The notes: generated by a model from the letters alone, not told the origin. A DNA stretch of 64,000 nt from an uncultured Phocaeicola sp. (GCA_944320855.1 CALUJF010000001.1:88471-152470); one strand, 5' to 3'; counted from the first letter of the stretch, positions 35,862 to 45,363 are shown. Program-made: numbers and translations.

Positions 35862-36647
35862 ATGAAACTTAATATCAGCACAGTCGGTATAATCTGCATA
35901 AGTATCTTAGGAACGATTCTACAGTCATGCATAAATAATGATAATTACCCTGAACTGTACTCTACAATGGGTACAGTCAATAATCTGAGCGATTATTCCA
36001 TAAACTCGGATTTGTATGGCGATGTAATACCAAAGAATCCGGACATAATAAGAAGCTTCGATGCTGACAGCGTTGGACAAAGAATACTTGTCAATATAAA
36101 TTTCCCTGACGCAGAGGATAAGGATTCAAAGGTAAGCACAGGTAAGGAGGTCACCATATACGATTTATATAAAGTACTGACAAAAAAAGCCGATGACCTG
36201 AGATTGAACAATGATGAAGATACTGAAAGTTTCGGGAATGATGTAATACAGATAACCAATGTAAACATCGGCAACGAACATCTGAACATTGAGTTCAATA
36301 TTTCCGGCAGTAACGAAACAATCCCCCACCGTATCAGTCTGCTACTTACTGAAAATACACAGATAGACGATGAGGGACTGTTGGAAGTTGAGCTTCGCCA
36401 CAATAAAAACTCAGATAATGGCGACAAACTCTATTGGGGTATAGCGTCATTTACTCTTTCAAGCATACCGGAATACTCTGACACTAATTTCAAAGGTTTC
36501 AGAATAAAATATCAGTCTGACACAAATACTACATCTGAAACAATCGTCAGACTACAAAACTCAGGCCAGACAAGAATTGTCAGAAGCATGGAATCCTCGC
36601 AGGAAATCGGCAACAGGCATTCTCTTTTTGCCCGCCAGCTGCAGTGA
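35862..36647 (+). CDS. NigD-like lipoprotein
   Basis: The 261-residue lipoprotein starts MKLNISTVGIICISILG with lipobox ILQSC (Cys about 24). It then has the NigD_N-like opening (NDNYPELYSTMGTVNNL) and a C-terminal beta domain (WGIASFTLSSIPEYSDTNFKGFRIKYQS). NigD proteins take their name from the nig bacteriocin immunity region of Bacteroides, but the family role is not established. The last 29 codons overlap the 3' end of fmt on the other strand by 87 bases. Confidence 0.82.
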   Translation: MKLNISTVGIICISILGTILQSCINNDNYPELYSTMGTVNNLSDYSINSDLYGDVIPKNPDIIRSFDADSVGQRILVNINFPDAEDKDSKVSTGKEVTIYDLYKVLTKKADDLRLNNDEDTESFGNDVIQITNVNIGNEHLNIEFNISGSNETIPHRISLLLTENTQIDDEGLLEVELRHNKNSDNGDKLYWGIASFTLSSIPEYSDTNFKGFRIKYQSDTNTTSETIVRLQNSGQTRIVRSMESSQEIGNRHSLFARQLQ

Positions 36648-37532
36648 CAATACATTGACATAGCCATCTGTCGAAGCTACGTGCAGACAAGTTTTATTGT
36701 CAGTCACAATAGTTCCAGGCTTATAATCATGGCTACAGAATATCTTCTCTGTTTCAAAAATCTTAAGCATGACCGGAGCTGAATCTCCCTGATGAAGTTC
36801 TGTCCATGCTGCCGGATATGGCGATAGTCCTCTTACGAAGTCATACACTTTCTTCACTCCAGCATTCCAGTCTATACGGCATGTTTCCTTGAAAATCTTC
36901 GGTGCCGGACGCAATTCGTCTACTTTTACAAGCTCTTCCTGAGGAGTAGTCTTAACGTTTCCTTCAAGAATGGCATCTACAGTCTTGAGCACCAAATCTC
37001 CTCCAAGCATCATAAGCTTGTCATATACCACTTCCACATTGTCCGTATCGGCAATAGGTACTCTTACCTGGTCGATAATCTCACCAGTATCTATCTCATG
37101 TTTCAGGAAAAATGTTGTTATACCTGTTTCTGTATCACCGTTTATCACTGCCCAGTTTATAGGAGCCGCACCTCTGTACTGCGGCAATAACGATGCATGC
37201 AGGTTGAATGTACCCATAGGAGGCATATTCCAAACCACTTCAGGCAACATTCTGAAAGCAACCACAATCTGCAAATCTGCCTTCAGCGAACGAAGTTCTT
37301 CTACGAAAGCCTCATCCTTAAGCCTTTCCGGCTGCAAAACCTTCAATCCCTGCGATACGGCATACTGCTTTACCGGACTTGGCTGAAGGACACTGCCATG
37401 ACGTCCCATAGGTTTGTCAGGCATGGTTATTACTGCCACTATATTATATCCACCTTCCACGAGTCTGCGCAAACTCTCAACTGCAAACTCAGGTGTACCC
37501 ATATAAACGATACGCAAATCTTTCTTTTCCAT
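36561..37532 (-). CDS. fmt: Methionyl-tRNA formyltransferase
   Basis: Fmt formylates initiator Met-tRNA. The 323-residue protein has the N-terminal formyltransferase fold: LRIVYMGTPEFAVESLRRL, the catalytic FNLHASLLPQYRGAAPINWAVINGDTETGITTF (Asn, His and the folate loop), HEIDTGEII and a C-terminal OB-like domain (SPYPAAWTEL). It is the last gene of the trmB-mrp-tsaC-clc-fmt run. The initiator tRNA itself is at the end of this window. Confidence 0.96.
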   Translation of the reverse strand: MEKKDLRIVYMGTPEFAVESLRRLVEGGYNIVAVITMPDKPMGRHGSVLQPSPVKQYAVSQGLKVLQPERLKDEAFVEELRSLKADLQIVVAFRMLPEVVWNMPPMGTFNLHASLLPQYRGAAPINWAVINGDTETGITTFFLKHEIDTGEIIDQVRVPIADTDNVEVVYDKLMMLGGDLVLKTVDAILEGNVKTTPQEELVKVDELRPAPKIFKETCRIDWNAGVKKVYDFVRGLSPYPAAWTELHQGDSAPVMLKIFETEKIFCSHDYKPGTIVTDNKTCLHVASTDGYVNVLSLQLAGKKRMPVADFLRGFHASDNSCLA

Positions 37533-37542
37533 AATCTTAAGT

Positions 37543-39339
37543 TTATTCTGCCGAGAAGTCTACAAGTACCTGACGGTAAGTATTGAGCATCTTCGACTTT
37601 GAAACAAATCCTTTATATTTATTTTCCTCGTCCACTACCGGAAGGTTCCATGCCTTTGTAGAATCGAACTTTTCCATAACCTCTTCCATAGAGTCAGTAG
37701 TGACAAGTTTTGCTTTCGGGACAGTCATAAAATTCTCCACAGTATAGCGGTGATACAACTCCTGACGGAACATTATATTTCGGATATCATCAAGATTTAC
37801 GATACCGATAAGTTCGTCATTTGCATCTACAACGGGGAACATATTTCTGCTGGATTTAGAAATAACCTTTACCATCTGCGCCAAATCCATATCCGGTTTC
37901 ACTGTAAGGAAGTCTGTCTCCATTATGCTCTCAATATTCATCATTGTAAGCACAGCCTTGTCCTTGTGGTGAGTGATAAGTTCTCCTTTCTTGGCCAGAC
38001 GCATTGAATATATACTATGAGGTTCGAACACCTTTATAGTAAGATACGCAAATACGGAAACAATCATAAGCGGAAGGAACAATCCGTATCCGCCGGTAAG
38101 CTCAGCAATAAGGAACACCCCGGTAAGAGGAGCATGCATCACTCCCGACATTAGTCCGGCCATACCCATAAGAGCAAAGTTTTTCTCCGGAATGTAAGTA
38201 TTTCCGATATTGAATTCGTTACAGACATGAGAGAATACGAATCCGGCAATACAGCCCAAGAAAAGACTTGGTGCAAATATACCGCCACAACCTCCACCAC
38301 CATTGGTAGCACTTGATGCAAAAACCTTGAAAAGTATAATCAGCAACAGATACACTACCAGAAGTCCGCTATGACCATAGAACAGAGAATTGTTCATTAC
38401 CGTATCCCACTCAGTGCTTGAAGTTCCGTTAAGCAGAAGCGATATAGTGTCATAACCTTCACCATAGAGAGGAGGGAAAAGGAAGATAAGTATACTCAGC
38501 ATTATACCTCCGAGCACAAACTTCGAGTATGGGCTGGAGAAACGCCTGAATATATTCTCAATCCAGTTCATAGAGCGTGTAAAATACCATGCTATCAGAC
38601 CGCAAAACACTCCCAATACAATAGCATAAGGAATGCGCTCAAGAGCAAAAGGATAGTCCAATGTGAACTGGAACATAGCCTCCGTCCCTGTAAGCAGATA
38701 AGACATACATGCAGCCGTTACACTTGAAATAAGCAGTGGCAGCAGAGAAGCCATTGTCAGGTCGAACATAAGCACCTCAAGGGTAAACACCAATCCGGCT
38801 ATAGGTGCCTTGAATATTCCGGACACAGCACCTGCAGCACCACAACCTAAAAGCAGCATAAGGGTCTTATGGTCCATACGGAACATACTTCCAAGGTTGG
38901 AACCTATGGCAGACCCCGTAAGGACTATAGGCGCCTCGGCTCCTACAGATCCACCGAAACCGATGGTTATTGCTGATGCGCAGACAGACGACCATACATT
39001 ATGGCCCTTTATCCTACTCTGACGACGCGAAATAGCATATAAAATCTTAGTCACACCATGACTGATATCATCGCGTACGATATATCTGATAAACAGTCCG
39101 GTAATGAAAATACCGGCTACCGGATAAACCAGATACAGCCAGTTGGCCCCTGTTGTATCAAAGTTTTCAGTAAGGAATTCCTTTATATACTCTACAAGGA
39201 ACTTCAGGACAAAAGCAGCCAGAGCAGTAAAGATACCTACCAGGAAACTAAGTATGAGTATGAACTGCTTATCGGTGATATGCTTTTCTCTCCACTTCAG
39301 AAAACTCTGCAAAAAAGAAAATTTTTCCTTAGTCTTCAT
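37543..39339 (-). CDS. CLC-family chloride channel or antiporter with CBS domains
   Basis: The 598-residue membrane protein has the CLC core (about residues 20-440) and two C-terminal CBS domains (about 455-590; SIMETDFLTVKPDMDL and ENFMTVPKAKLVTTD). The gate motif reads GSVGAEAPIVLTGS, keeping the external glutamate of G-x-E-x-P. The filter motif GGCGGIFAPSLFLG is also present. The first filter motif, usually GSGIP, appears as SHGVT. It is 10 bases upstream of fmt and 21 after tsaC. Whether it is a channel or an H+/Cl- exchanger cannot be decided. Confidence 0.9.
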   Translation of the reverse strand: MKTKEKFSFLQSFLKWREKHITDKQFILILSFLVGIFTALAAFVLKFLVEYIKEFLTENFDTTGANWLYLVYPVAGIFITGLFIRYIVRDDISHGVTKILYAISRRQSRIKGHNVWSSVCASAITIGFGGSVGAEAPIVLTGSAIGSNLGSMFRMDHKTLMLLLGCGAAGAVSGIFKAPIAGLVFTLEVLMFDLTMASLLPLLISSVTAACMSYLLTGTEAMFQFTLDYPFALERIPYAIVLGVFCGLIAWYFTRSMNWIENIFRRFSSPYSKFVLGGIMLSILIFLFPPLYGEGYDTISLLLNGTSSTEWDTVMNNSLFYGHSGLLVVYLLLIILFKVFASSATNGGGGCGGIFAPSLFLGCIAGFVFSHVCNEFNIGNTYIPEKNFALMGMAGLMSGVMHAPLTGVFLIAELTGGYGLFLPLMIVSVFAYLTIKVFEPHSIYSMRLAKKGELITHHKDKAVLTMMNIESIMETDFLTVKPDMDLAQMVKVISKSSRNMFPVVDANDELIGIVNLDDIRNIMFRQELYHRYTVENFMTVPKAKLVTTDSMEEVMEKFDSTKAWNLPVVDEENKYKGFVSKSKMLNTYRQVLVDFSAE

Positions 39340-39360
39340 TCTCCAGCAAATTTATATCAA

Positions 39361-39927
39361 CTACTCTCTGATAACTTTAACTACACCGCCCTTGCCAAGC
39401 TTGATTATGCTTGACGGTTTTGCAGGACCGGTTTCCTCTCTTCTGTAGTCTACAATATAGTCTACAGCATTTTTTATATCCTCACTGATTTCGCTGAATA
39501 CGGCAGGAGAAGGCTCACCACTGATATTTGCAGAAGTTGAAACAATAGGTTTCTTGAATCTGAAACAAAGCTGTTTTGAGAATTCTTCCGAAGTAACTCT
39601 TATACCCACGCTGCCATCCTCAGCAATAAGGTTTGGCGCAAGATTTCTTGCTCCATCATAAATTATTGTAAGCGGCTTTGTAGTCATCTCTATCAGGTCC
39701 CATGCCACATTAGGCACATCGCTGACATACGATTCCACTTTTACCGGACTGTCCACCAACACTAACATAGCCTTGCTGTCTGCCCTGCGCTTAATTTCAA
39801 AAACCTTCTTTACTGCCTCTTCGTTTGTTGCATCGCAACCTATACCCCACACTGTATCTGTAGGATATAGGATTACTCCGCCTTTATACATGACTTCGCA
39901 TGCCTTTTTAATTTCATCATTCATCAT
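39361..39927 (-). CDS. tsaC: L-threonylcarbamoyladenylate synthase
   Basis: TsaC/YrdC makes threonylcarbamoyl-AMP from Thr, bicarbonate and ATP, the first step of t6A37 in tRNA. The 188-residue single-domain form has GGVILYPTDTVWGIGCDAT, VFEIKRRADSKAMLVLV and the PIVSTSANISGEPSP motif. It lacks the Sua5 C-terminal domain. t6A is the substrate of MtaB, also in this window. It lies 9 bases after mrp. Confidence 0.94.
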   Translation of the reverse strand: MMNDEIKKACEVMYKGGVILYPTDTVWGIGCDATNEEAVKKVFEIKRRADSKAMLVLVDSPVKVESYVSDVPNVAWDLIEMTTKPLTIIYDGARNLAPNLIAEDGSVGIRVTSEEFSKQLCFRFKKPIVSTSANISGEPSPAVFSEISEDIKNAVDYIVDYRREETGPAKPSSIIKLGKGGVVKVIRE

Positions 39928-39936
39928 AACCCTATA

Positions 39937-41037
39937 TTATTTATGAGTCTGTACAATCTGTGTCGGCGCCATTTCAGCATTCCTTTTTTCTGTCTGTTCT
40001 ACCACATTCTTGGCAAGTTCGATAAATGCCTGTCCTGTAATAGAATCTTCGTTAAGAGCCACCGGAGTACCGTTATCTCCTCCTTCGCATATGCTCTGCA
40101 CGATAGGAATCTGTCCCAACAAAGGTACATTAAGTTCTTCTGCCAGCCTTTTTGTTCCTTCCTTTCCGAACAGATAGTATTTGTTTTCAGGAAGTTCTGC
40201 CGGAGTAAACCATGCCATATTTTCCACCAGACCGAGGATAGGCACATTCACCTTATCATTCTGATACATATTGATACCCTTGCGTGCATCAGCCAAAGCC
40301 ACTTCCTGAGGTGTACTTACTATCACCGCACCCGTAATGGCAAGGTTCTGCAAGAGAGTAAGATGAATATCGCTTGTTCCCGGAGGAGTGTCAAGAACGA
40401 AATAATCGAGTTCTCCCCATTTTGCGTCACCCACGAGCTGTTTCAAGGCATTGCTTGCCATTGCTCCGCGCCAGAGAGTGGCCTGTTCAGGACTTACGAA
40501 GAATCCTATAGACAGAAGTTCGATACCATATTTCTCTACCGGCACAATCAAATCGCGTCCGCCAACCTCTTCTGCATATGGACGTGCATCTTCCACCTGA
40601 AACATCTTCGGTACAGACGGACCGAAGATATCGGCATCAAGCAGACCGACCTTGTAGCCCAACTTAGAGAGAGCTACAGCAAGGTTTGCAGCCACAGTCG
40701 ATTTACCTACACCACCCTTACCGGATGATACGGCAATCACATTCTTCACCTGAGGAAGGAGTTTTCCCGGTTCAGGACGTGCAGCCTGCTTGCTTTCTGT
40801 TGTTATGGTTACTTCTACCTCTTTGGAAACATATGTATGGATAGCAGTTTCTGCCGATTTAACTACAGATTTCATAAACGGGTCTGTAGGCTTTTCAAAA
40901 ATAATCGAGAAGCTTACTTTCATTCCGTCTATACGGAGATTGTCGGCCACCATTTCAGCCTCAACAATATTTTTTCCGTTTCCCGGATAACGCACTGTAG
41001 AGAGTGCATCAAGAATCAATTTTGGATATAGTGTCAT
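39937..41037 (-). CDS. mrp: Mrp/ApbC-family P-loop ATPase
   Basis: The 366-residue protein has an N-terminal MIP18-like domain (about residues 1-85) and a deviant Walker A VIAVSSGKGGVGKSTVAAN, then VGLLDADIFGPSVPKM and VLDTPPGTSDIHLTL. Mrp/ApbC proteins carry and deliver Fe-S clusters as dimers through a CxxC pair. Here the matching place reads VENMAWFTPAELPENKYYLFG, without cysteines; the whole protein has one Cys. A 22-bp-period array lies just upstream, after trmB. Confidence 0.88.
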   Translation of the reverse strand: MTLYPKLILDALSTVRYPGNGKNIVEAEMVADNLRIDGMKVSFSIIFEKPTDPFMKSVVKSAETAIHTYVSKEVEVTITTESKQAARPEPGKLLPQVKNVIAVSSGKGGVGKSTVAANLAVALSKLGYKVGLLDADIFGPSVPKMFQVEDARPYAEEVGGRDLIVPVEKYGIELLSIGFFVSPEQATLWRGAMASNALKQLVGDAKWGELDYFVLDTPPGTSDIHLTLLQNLAITGAVIVSTPQEVALADARKGINMYQNDKVNVPILGLVENMAWFTPAELPENKYYLFGKEGTKRLAEELNVPLLGQIPIVQSICEGGDNGTPVALNEDSITGQAFIELAKNVVEQTEKRNAEMAPTQIVQTHK

Positions 41038-41048
41038 AATTGTTTTTT

Positions 41049-41092
41049 ATTTAAACATCGTTTAATCAGTATTTAAAAGCCGTTTAAACGCC
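41049..41092. repeat. 22-bp-period array C (two units, TTTAAA type)
   Basis: Units start at 41049 and 41071, each beginning ATTTAAA with CGTTTAA at the half step. A third, more decayed unit may follow. It lies inside the trmB-mrp operon, in the only sizeable gap (81 bases). Confidence 0.6.
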
Positions 41093-41118
41093 TTTAGAAA
41101 AAATGTTTATAGAAATTT

Positions 41119-41877
41119 TTATTTACTGGTCTTAAGCCCACTTCTTTTGCTACGGTTATAGCTTCTGTAGTCATCAAGTTCGATTTCCACATCCGGTTCC
41201 TTCAGCTCACCTTCCTGAGGCAGTCTGAACTTGACATACTTGATATTCAGACCTCTGTCAAGCCACTGCTGTTCGTAGTATGTACGGATACTGAGAATAT
41301 CATCATCCATTCCGGAATGATAAAGGTCGTCAGTAATAAATTCTACAGGCAGATTGTTAGCCTCTATCATGTATTTGGTATATGTAAACATGAAATTACT
41401 GTCAGTCTTCAGATGTACCACCCCGCCCGGAACGAGAAATTTCCTATATCTTTCCATGAAATAAGTGGAAGTAAGACGCTTTGTAGCCTTCTTCATCTGT
41501 GGGTCCGAGAATGTAAGCCATATTTCGCTAACCTCTCCCGGTGCGAAGAAACGGTCTATAATCTCAATATTGGTACGCAGGAAAGCAGCATTTTTCAGTC
41601 CTTCGTTCAAAGCCTCTGTAGCTCCGGTCCACATACGTGCACCCTTAATATCAACCCCTATAAAATTCTTGTCAGAATATCTCCTTGCAAGCCCTACGGT
41701 GTATTCACCTCTTCCGCAACCAAGTTCCAGAACGATAGGATTATCATTCTTGAAGAAGTCACGGTTCCAGTTTCCCTTCATCTCGAAGTTCACTTCATCA
41801 ACCACCGAATACGGATATTCGAACACATGCGGATATTCCGCCATATCTGCAAATTTAGCTAATTTACCTTTTCCCAT
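41119..41877 (-). CDS. trmB: tRNA (guanine-N7)-methyltransferase
   Basis: TrmB methylates G46 of tRNA. The 252-residue product starts at ATG 41877; an upstream ATG at 41904 would lie at the promoter. Motifs: [20 protein letters not shown] (SAM binding), [32 protein letters not shown] and [11 protein letters not shown]. The first gene of a run trmB-mrp-tsaC-clc-fmt, several of which act on tRNA. Confidence 0.94.
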   Translation of the reverse strand: MGKGKLAKFADMAEYPHVFEYPYSVVDEVNFEMKGNWNRDFFKNDNPIVLELGCGRGEYTVGLARRYSDKNFIGVDIKGARMWTGATEALNEGLKNAAFLRTNIEIIDRFFAPGEVSEIWLTFSDPQMKKATKRLTSTYFMERYRKFLVPGGVVHLKTDSNFMFTYTKYMIEANNLPVEFITDDLYHSGMDDDILSIRTYYEQQWLDRGLNIKYVKFRLPQEGELKEPDVEIELDDYRSYNRSKRSGLKTSK

Positions 41878-41901
41878 GTCTATAAGTAGTATTTCAACTG
41901 C

Positions 41902-41909
41902 CAAAGATA
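41902..41909 (-). promoter_or_regulatory. Promoter -7 element for the trmB run
   Basis: Minus-strand TATCTTTG, 24 bases before the ATG at 41877. It sets the trmB start. Confidence 0.65.
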
Positions 41910-41980
41910 CTACTTTTTTGTCAATTAAGTTTAAAGTTTAAGTTTTTACAATAATCATAGGATATATTATAAAAATTTTC

Positions 41981-41988
41981 TAACTTTG
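41981..41988 (+). promoter_or_regulatory. Promoter -7 element for the membrane protein gene
   Basis: TAACTTTG, 32 bases before the ATG at 42021. Confidence 0.6.
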
Positions 41989-42020
41989 TAAATACAGTAT
42001 TAATTTTAAATTTTTTCATT

Positions 42021-42641
42021 ATGGATTACTCTTATTTAATCGGACTATTAGTCCTCGTGTTAATTTTCGCATTTGCGAAAAAAGGTAACAACTCTTTAAA
42101 TTCTCCAATGACAACCTTGGTTCTTACCAAATTCCAGATGATGGAAAACGAAGACTCCGACGAGCTGCTTTACATTTCAGGACGTCAGTCAGGACTTATA
42201 GGATGGCTACTTGTAAAATTAGGATTAGGTGCAGAAACAACAATCCAGGTTAATAAAAAAGAGTTATTGATAAAGAGTTCAAGCCTATCAGGCGAATTTC
42301 ATTCTATTATGACCCTGAAGAACATAGCAAGTTCCCACTGTGGGTTCTATAAACCTATTCTCACATTAATACTTGCAATCTTGTTTGTTATTAGTGGAAT
42401 TTTCTTAATGATAGGTTCATCCGTCGGATTCGGTATATTCCTGATAATATTAGGACTAATAGGTTTTGTTGTTTATTATTTCAAGAAAATGATTAGAATC
42501 ATGGTTCAAACTAAAGGTGGAGGTATATTCGGTATGTGCTTCACTCCAAGTTTTATCGAAGGTATAAATGTTGATATAGAAAAAGCAAGAGCAGCAGTAG
42601 ATTTGATTAACAAATATATGTTAACCGAACAACAAAAATAA
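42021..42641 (+). CDS. Membrane protein of unknown function
   Basis: The 206-residue protein has an N-terminal TM segment (SYLIGLLVLVLIFAFA), a soluble stretch of about 80 residues (about 25-110), two close TM segments (ILTLILAILFVISGIFLMI and VGFGIFLIILGLIGFVVYYF) and a polar C-terminus (GINVDIEKARAAVDLINKYM). It looks like a small bacterial PH-domain-type membrane protein, but this is a weak guess. The gene stands alone, with its own promoter box and a bidirectional terminator. Confidence 0.75.
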   Translation: MDYSYLIGLLVLVLIFAFAKKGNNSLNSPMTTLVLTKFQMMENEDSDELLYISGRQSGLIGWLLVKLGLGAETTIQVNKKELLIKSSSLSGEFHSIMTLKNIASSHCGFYKPILTLILAILFVISGIFLMIGSSVGFGIFLIILGLIGFVVYYFKKMIRIMVQTKGGGIFGMCFTPSFIEGINVDIEKARAAVDLINKYMLTEQQK

Positions 42642-42645
42642 TCAT

Positions 42646-42679
42646 AAAAAAAGTCCTTCACAACTGAAGGACTTTTTTT
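42646..42679. terminator. Bidirectional terminator
   Basis: AAAAAGTCCTTC pairs with GAAGGACTTTTT around ACAACT, with A- and T-runs on both sides. It serves the membrane gene and ilvE. Confidence 0.9.
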
Positions 42680-42682
42680 ATT

Positions 42683-43702
42683 TTATTCTACTATCATCAC
42701 CCATCCGTACGGATCCGGTTCGTCACCATACTGAATAGCGCGCAACTTATTGTAAAGTTTTTCGCTTATAGGACCCGGCTTGCCATTCTTAGCAATAACA
42801 TATGATTTATTGTTTTCCAAATCATCGATACGTTCTATAGGACTGATAACGGCTGCAGTACCGCATGCTCCGGCTTCTTCGAATGTTTCAAGCTCCTCTT
42901 CAGCAATAGGACGACGTTCAACTTTCAATCCCATATCTTCTGCCAACTGCATCAAGCTTCTGTTTGTGATAGAAGGCAGAATAGATGTAGAAAGCGGAGT
43001 TACATAAGTATTGTCTTTGATACCGAAGAAGTTGGCGGCGCCACACTCGTCGATATATTTCTTTTCCTTTGCATCAAGATAGAACTCGCTTGCATAGCCG
43101 GCATCGTGAGCCATTTTATTGGCACGAAGACTTGCAGCATAGTTACCACCTACCTTGAAAGTACCTGTTCCAAGCGGAGCGGCACGGTCGAACTGACGGA
43201 TTATCACATAAGGGTTAGTAGCAAATCCACCTTTGAAATAAGGACCTACCGGAGTGACAAAGACTACGAAAAGATACTCACTGGCCGGATGTACGCCCAC
43301 CTGTGCTCCTGTACCGATAAGCAAAGGACGGATATACAGAGAAGCACCGCTTTCGTACGGAGGAATAAAACGTTCGTTTGCCTTAACCACTTTCTTTACA
43401 GCTTCGCAGAACAGTTCTGTAGGAAATTCCGGCATAAGGATACCGTTGCAAGTGCTTTGCAAACGTTCTGCATTTGCCTGTGGACGGAACACACGAATCT
43501 TGCCATCCTTTCCGCGATATGCCTTAAGTCCTTCAAAAGCCTCCTGTCCATAATGCAGACATGTTGCAGCCATATGAATATTAAGTGTTTCTTCCGAACA
43601 AAGTTCCAATTCACCCCACTTTCCGTCGCGATAATAGCAACGTACGTTGTAATCTGTCTTCATATAACCGAAAGACAAATTAGACCAGTCAATTTCTTTC
43701 AT
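42683..43702 (-). CDS. ilvE: Branched-chain amino acid aminotransferase
   Basis: This PLP enzyme moves the amino group between Leu, Ile or Val and 2-oxoglutarate. The 339-residue protein has the class IV fold: HYGQEAFEGLKAYRGKDGK, YIRPLLIGTG, the catalytic Lys in GTGTFKVGGNYAASL, and EFYLDAKEKKYIDECGAANFFG. The motif VSP-like AVISPIERI with upstream EAGACGTAA is also typical. A good promoter lies upstream; it stands alone. Confidence 0.95.
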   Translation of the reverse strand: MKEIDWSNLSFGYMKTDYNVRCYYRDGKWGELELCSEETLNIHMAATCLHYGQEAFEGLKAYRGKDGKIRVFRPQANAERLQSTCNGILMPEFPTELFCEAVKKVVKANERFIPPYESGASLYIRPLLIGTGAQVGVHPASEYLFVVFVTPVGPYFKGGFATNPYVIIRQFDRAAPLGTGTFKVGGNYAASLRANKMAHDAGYASEFYLDAKEKKYIDECGAANFFGIKDNTYVTPLSTSILPSITNRSLMQLAEDMGLKVERRPIAEEELETFEEAGACGTAAVISPIERIDDLENNKSYVIAKNGKPGPISEKLYNKLRAIQYGDEPDPYGWVMIVE

Positions 43703-43750
43703 AACTATATTATTTAATATTTTTTGTTTTCAATTATATTACATTGACGG

Positions 43751-43781
43751 CAAATGTAAGATTTTAATTTACATATTCCAA
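43751..43781 (-). promoter_or_regulatory. Promoter of ilvE
   Basis: Minus-strand TTG (43781-43779), 20 bases, then TACATTTG (43758-43751). Confidence 0.78.
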
Positions 43782-43837
43782 TTTTTACAATAAATATTTA
43801 GACAAAATCTCAAAATCCGCACACTACGCTTACATTA

Positions 43838-44047
43838 TTATTCTTCTCCGCCCTGACTGTCGTCAAGCATTTTCCTTATTTCTTCATCAGCCTTATAAAG
43901 TTTGTCCTTGCAGAACTTTATGAGTTTCTGGGCTTCTTTCAGATTATCTCCCAACTGATCAATATCGAGTTCTCCACCCTCTATTTTAGCCACAATAGCC
44001 TCTAACTTTTTCATGGCTTCTGTATATGTTTCTTTTTTTGCTGCCAT
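43838..44047 (-). CDS. xseB: Exodeoxyribonuclease VII small subunit
   Basis: The 69-residue protein has the XseB pattern ETYTEAMKKLEAIVAKIEGGELDIDQLGDNLKEA (in parts) and forms two long helices. It binds several copies to XseA. The gene starts 14 bases after xseA ends. Confidence 0.92.
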   Translation of the reverse strand: MAAKKETYTEAMKKLEAIVAKIEGGELDIDQLGDNLKEAQKLIKFCKDKLYKADEEIRKMLDDSQGGEE

Positions 44048-44061
44048 ATCTATAATACTTT

Positions 44062-45363
44062 TTATTTTACTATACTCTTGAATTTACCTGTAGCCAGAAC
44101 AGTTTCCACTTCATCCCCCGGTTTGAGCATCAAAGTATCGCGCACAGCCCTACCATTATAAAGGGTTATACTGTACCCCCGCTTCAGAAGATGCTCCGGC
44201 GATGCTGACTTCAGAATCCTGTCAACAAGTTCCAGCCGGTGTTTCTCTTTTTCCATCCGCGAAGTGGCAAGCATTACGAGGCGCGGCAGAAGCTCCAACT
44301 GATGTTCCTCTCTGATAAAACGCTTCTGCCATGCCATCTGCAAACGTGAACAGTTCCTCTCGCATCGCATATTTTCACGCTGTATCCTTGTCTGAACCAC
44401 CAACGGCACACGCGCCACAAGCCTGCTGATACGGTCTGCCTCAGCATTAAGCCGTACAGGAATCTCGCTGCGGATACGCTCTGACAGATCCTCCAGCCTG
44501 CCTGCCGTTTCAAGCATTCTACCTATTATATATTCGGCAGCTGCCGTAGGAGTCTTTACCCTTGTGTGCGAAACCATATCAATCACCGTATCGTCACGTT
44601 CATGTCCGATACCGGTTATCACAGGCAATGGGAACTGCGCACAATGTGCAGCCAAATCGTATGTATCGAATCCCGACAAATCGGATGTCGCTCCTCCGCC
44701 ACGGATAATGACCACCACATCCCAGTTATCGCATTCGGCATAAATACGTTCCAAAGCTGAAATAACAGATTCCTCCACCCTGTCACCCTGCATTATGGCA
44801 GGAAAGAGTTTTGTATAAAAGACGAAACCGAACTTATTGCCATGCAACTGATTGCAGAAGTCCCCGTAGCCGGCTGCTGTGGCCGATGAAATTACAGCTA
44901 TCCTCTGCAGCGGTTCAGGCATTTCAAGTTCCTTGTTCATCGTCAGTATACCTTCTTCATCAAGCTTCTTCAGAATTTCTTTTCTCCTGCGGGCCAAATC
45001 GCCTATGGTATATGCAGGGTCAATATCTACTACGGTGAGCGAAAAACCGTACAACTCGTGAAAATCGACAGTTACCTTCACCATCACCTTTATCCCTGAG
45101 ACAAAAGCCTGACCTGTTTCACGCTCGAAATATGGACGAAGACGCATAAACACATTGCTCCATATCACTCCACGCGCCTTGGCTATCAGAGCATTGCTTT
45201 TAGGGTTCTTCTGTACAAACTCCATGTAGCAATGTCCGGAATAATTAGAACGCACATCGCTCAGCTCCGCCTGTATCCAGTATTCATCCGGCAGACAGGC
45301 GTGAAGTCCCCGGCGCACAAGGGAATTCAGTTCGTATAAAGACATCGCTTCGTTTTCCATCAT
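44062..45363 (-). CDS. xseA: Exodeoxyribonuclease VII large subunit
   Basis: XseA is the catalytic subunit that degrades single-stranded DNA into oligonucleotides. The 433-residue protein has an N-terminal OB domain (YELNSLVRRGLHACL, YWIQAELSDVRSNYSGHCYM), the nuclease domain with VVIIRGGGATSDLSGFDTYDLA, PVITGIGHERDDTVIDMVSHTRVKTPTAAAE (in parts), and a coiled C-terminal half that holds XseB. It lies 10 bases after the S8 protease gene. Confidence 0.95.
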   Translation of the reverse strand: MMENEAMSLYELNSLVRRGLHACLPDEYWIQAELSDVRSNYSGHCYMEFVQKNPKSNALIAKARGVIWSNVFMRLRPYFERETGQAFVSGIKVMVKVTVDFHELYGFSLTVVDIDPAYTIGDLARRRKEILKKLDEEGILTMNKELEMPEPLQRIAVISSATAAGYGDFCNQLHGNKFGFVFYTKLFPAIMQGDRVEESVISALERIYAECDNWDVVVIIRGGGATSDLSGFDTYDLAAHCAQFPLPVITGIGHERDDTVIDMVSHTRVKTPTAAAEYIIGRMLETAGRLEDLSERIRSEIPVRLNAEADRISRLVARVPLVVQTRIQRENMRCERNCSRLQMAWQKRFIREEHQLELLPRLVMLATSRMEKEKHRLELVDRILKSASPEHLLKRGYSITLYNGRAVRDTLMLKPGDEVETVLATGKFKSIVK

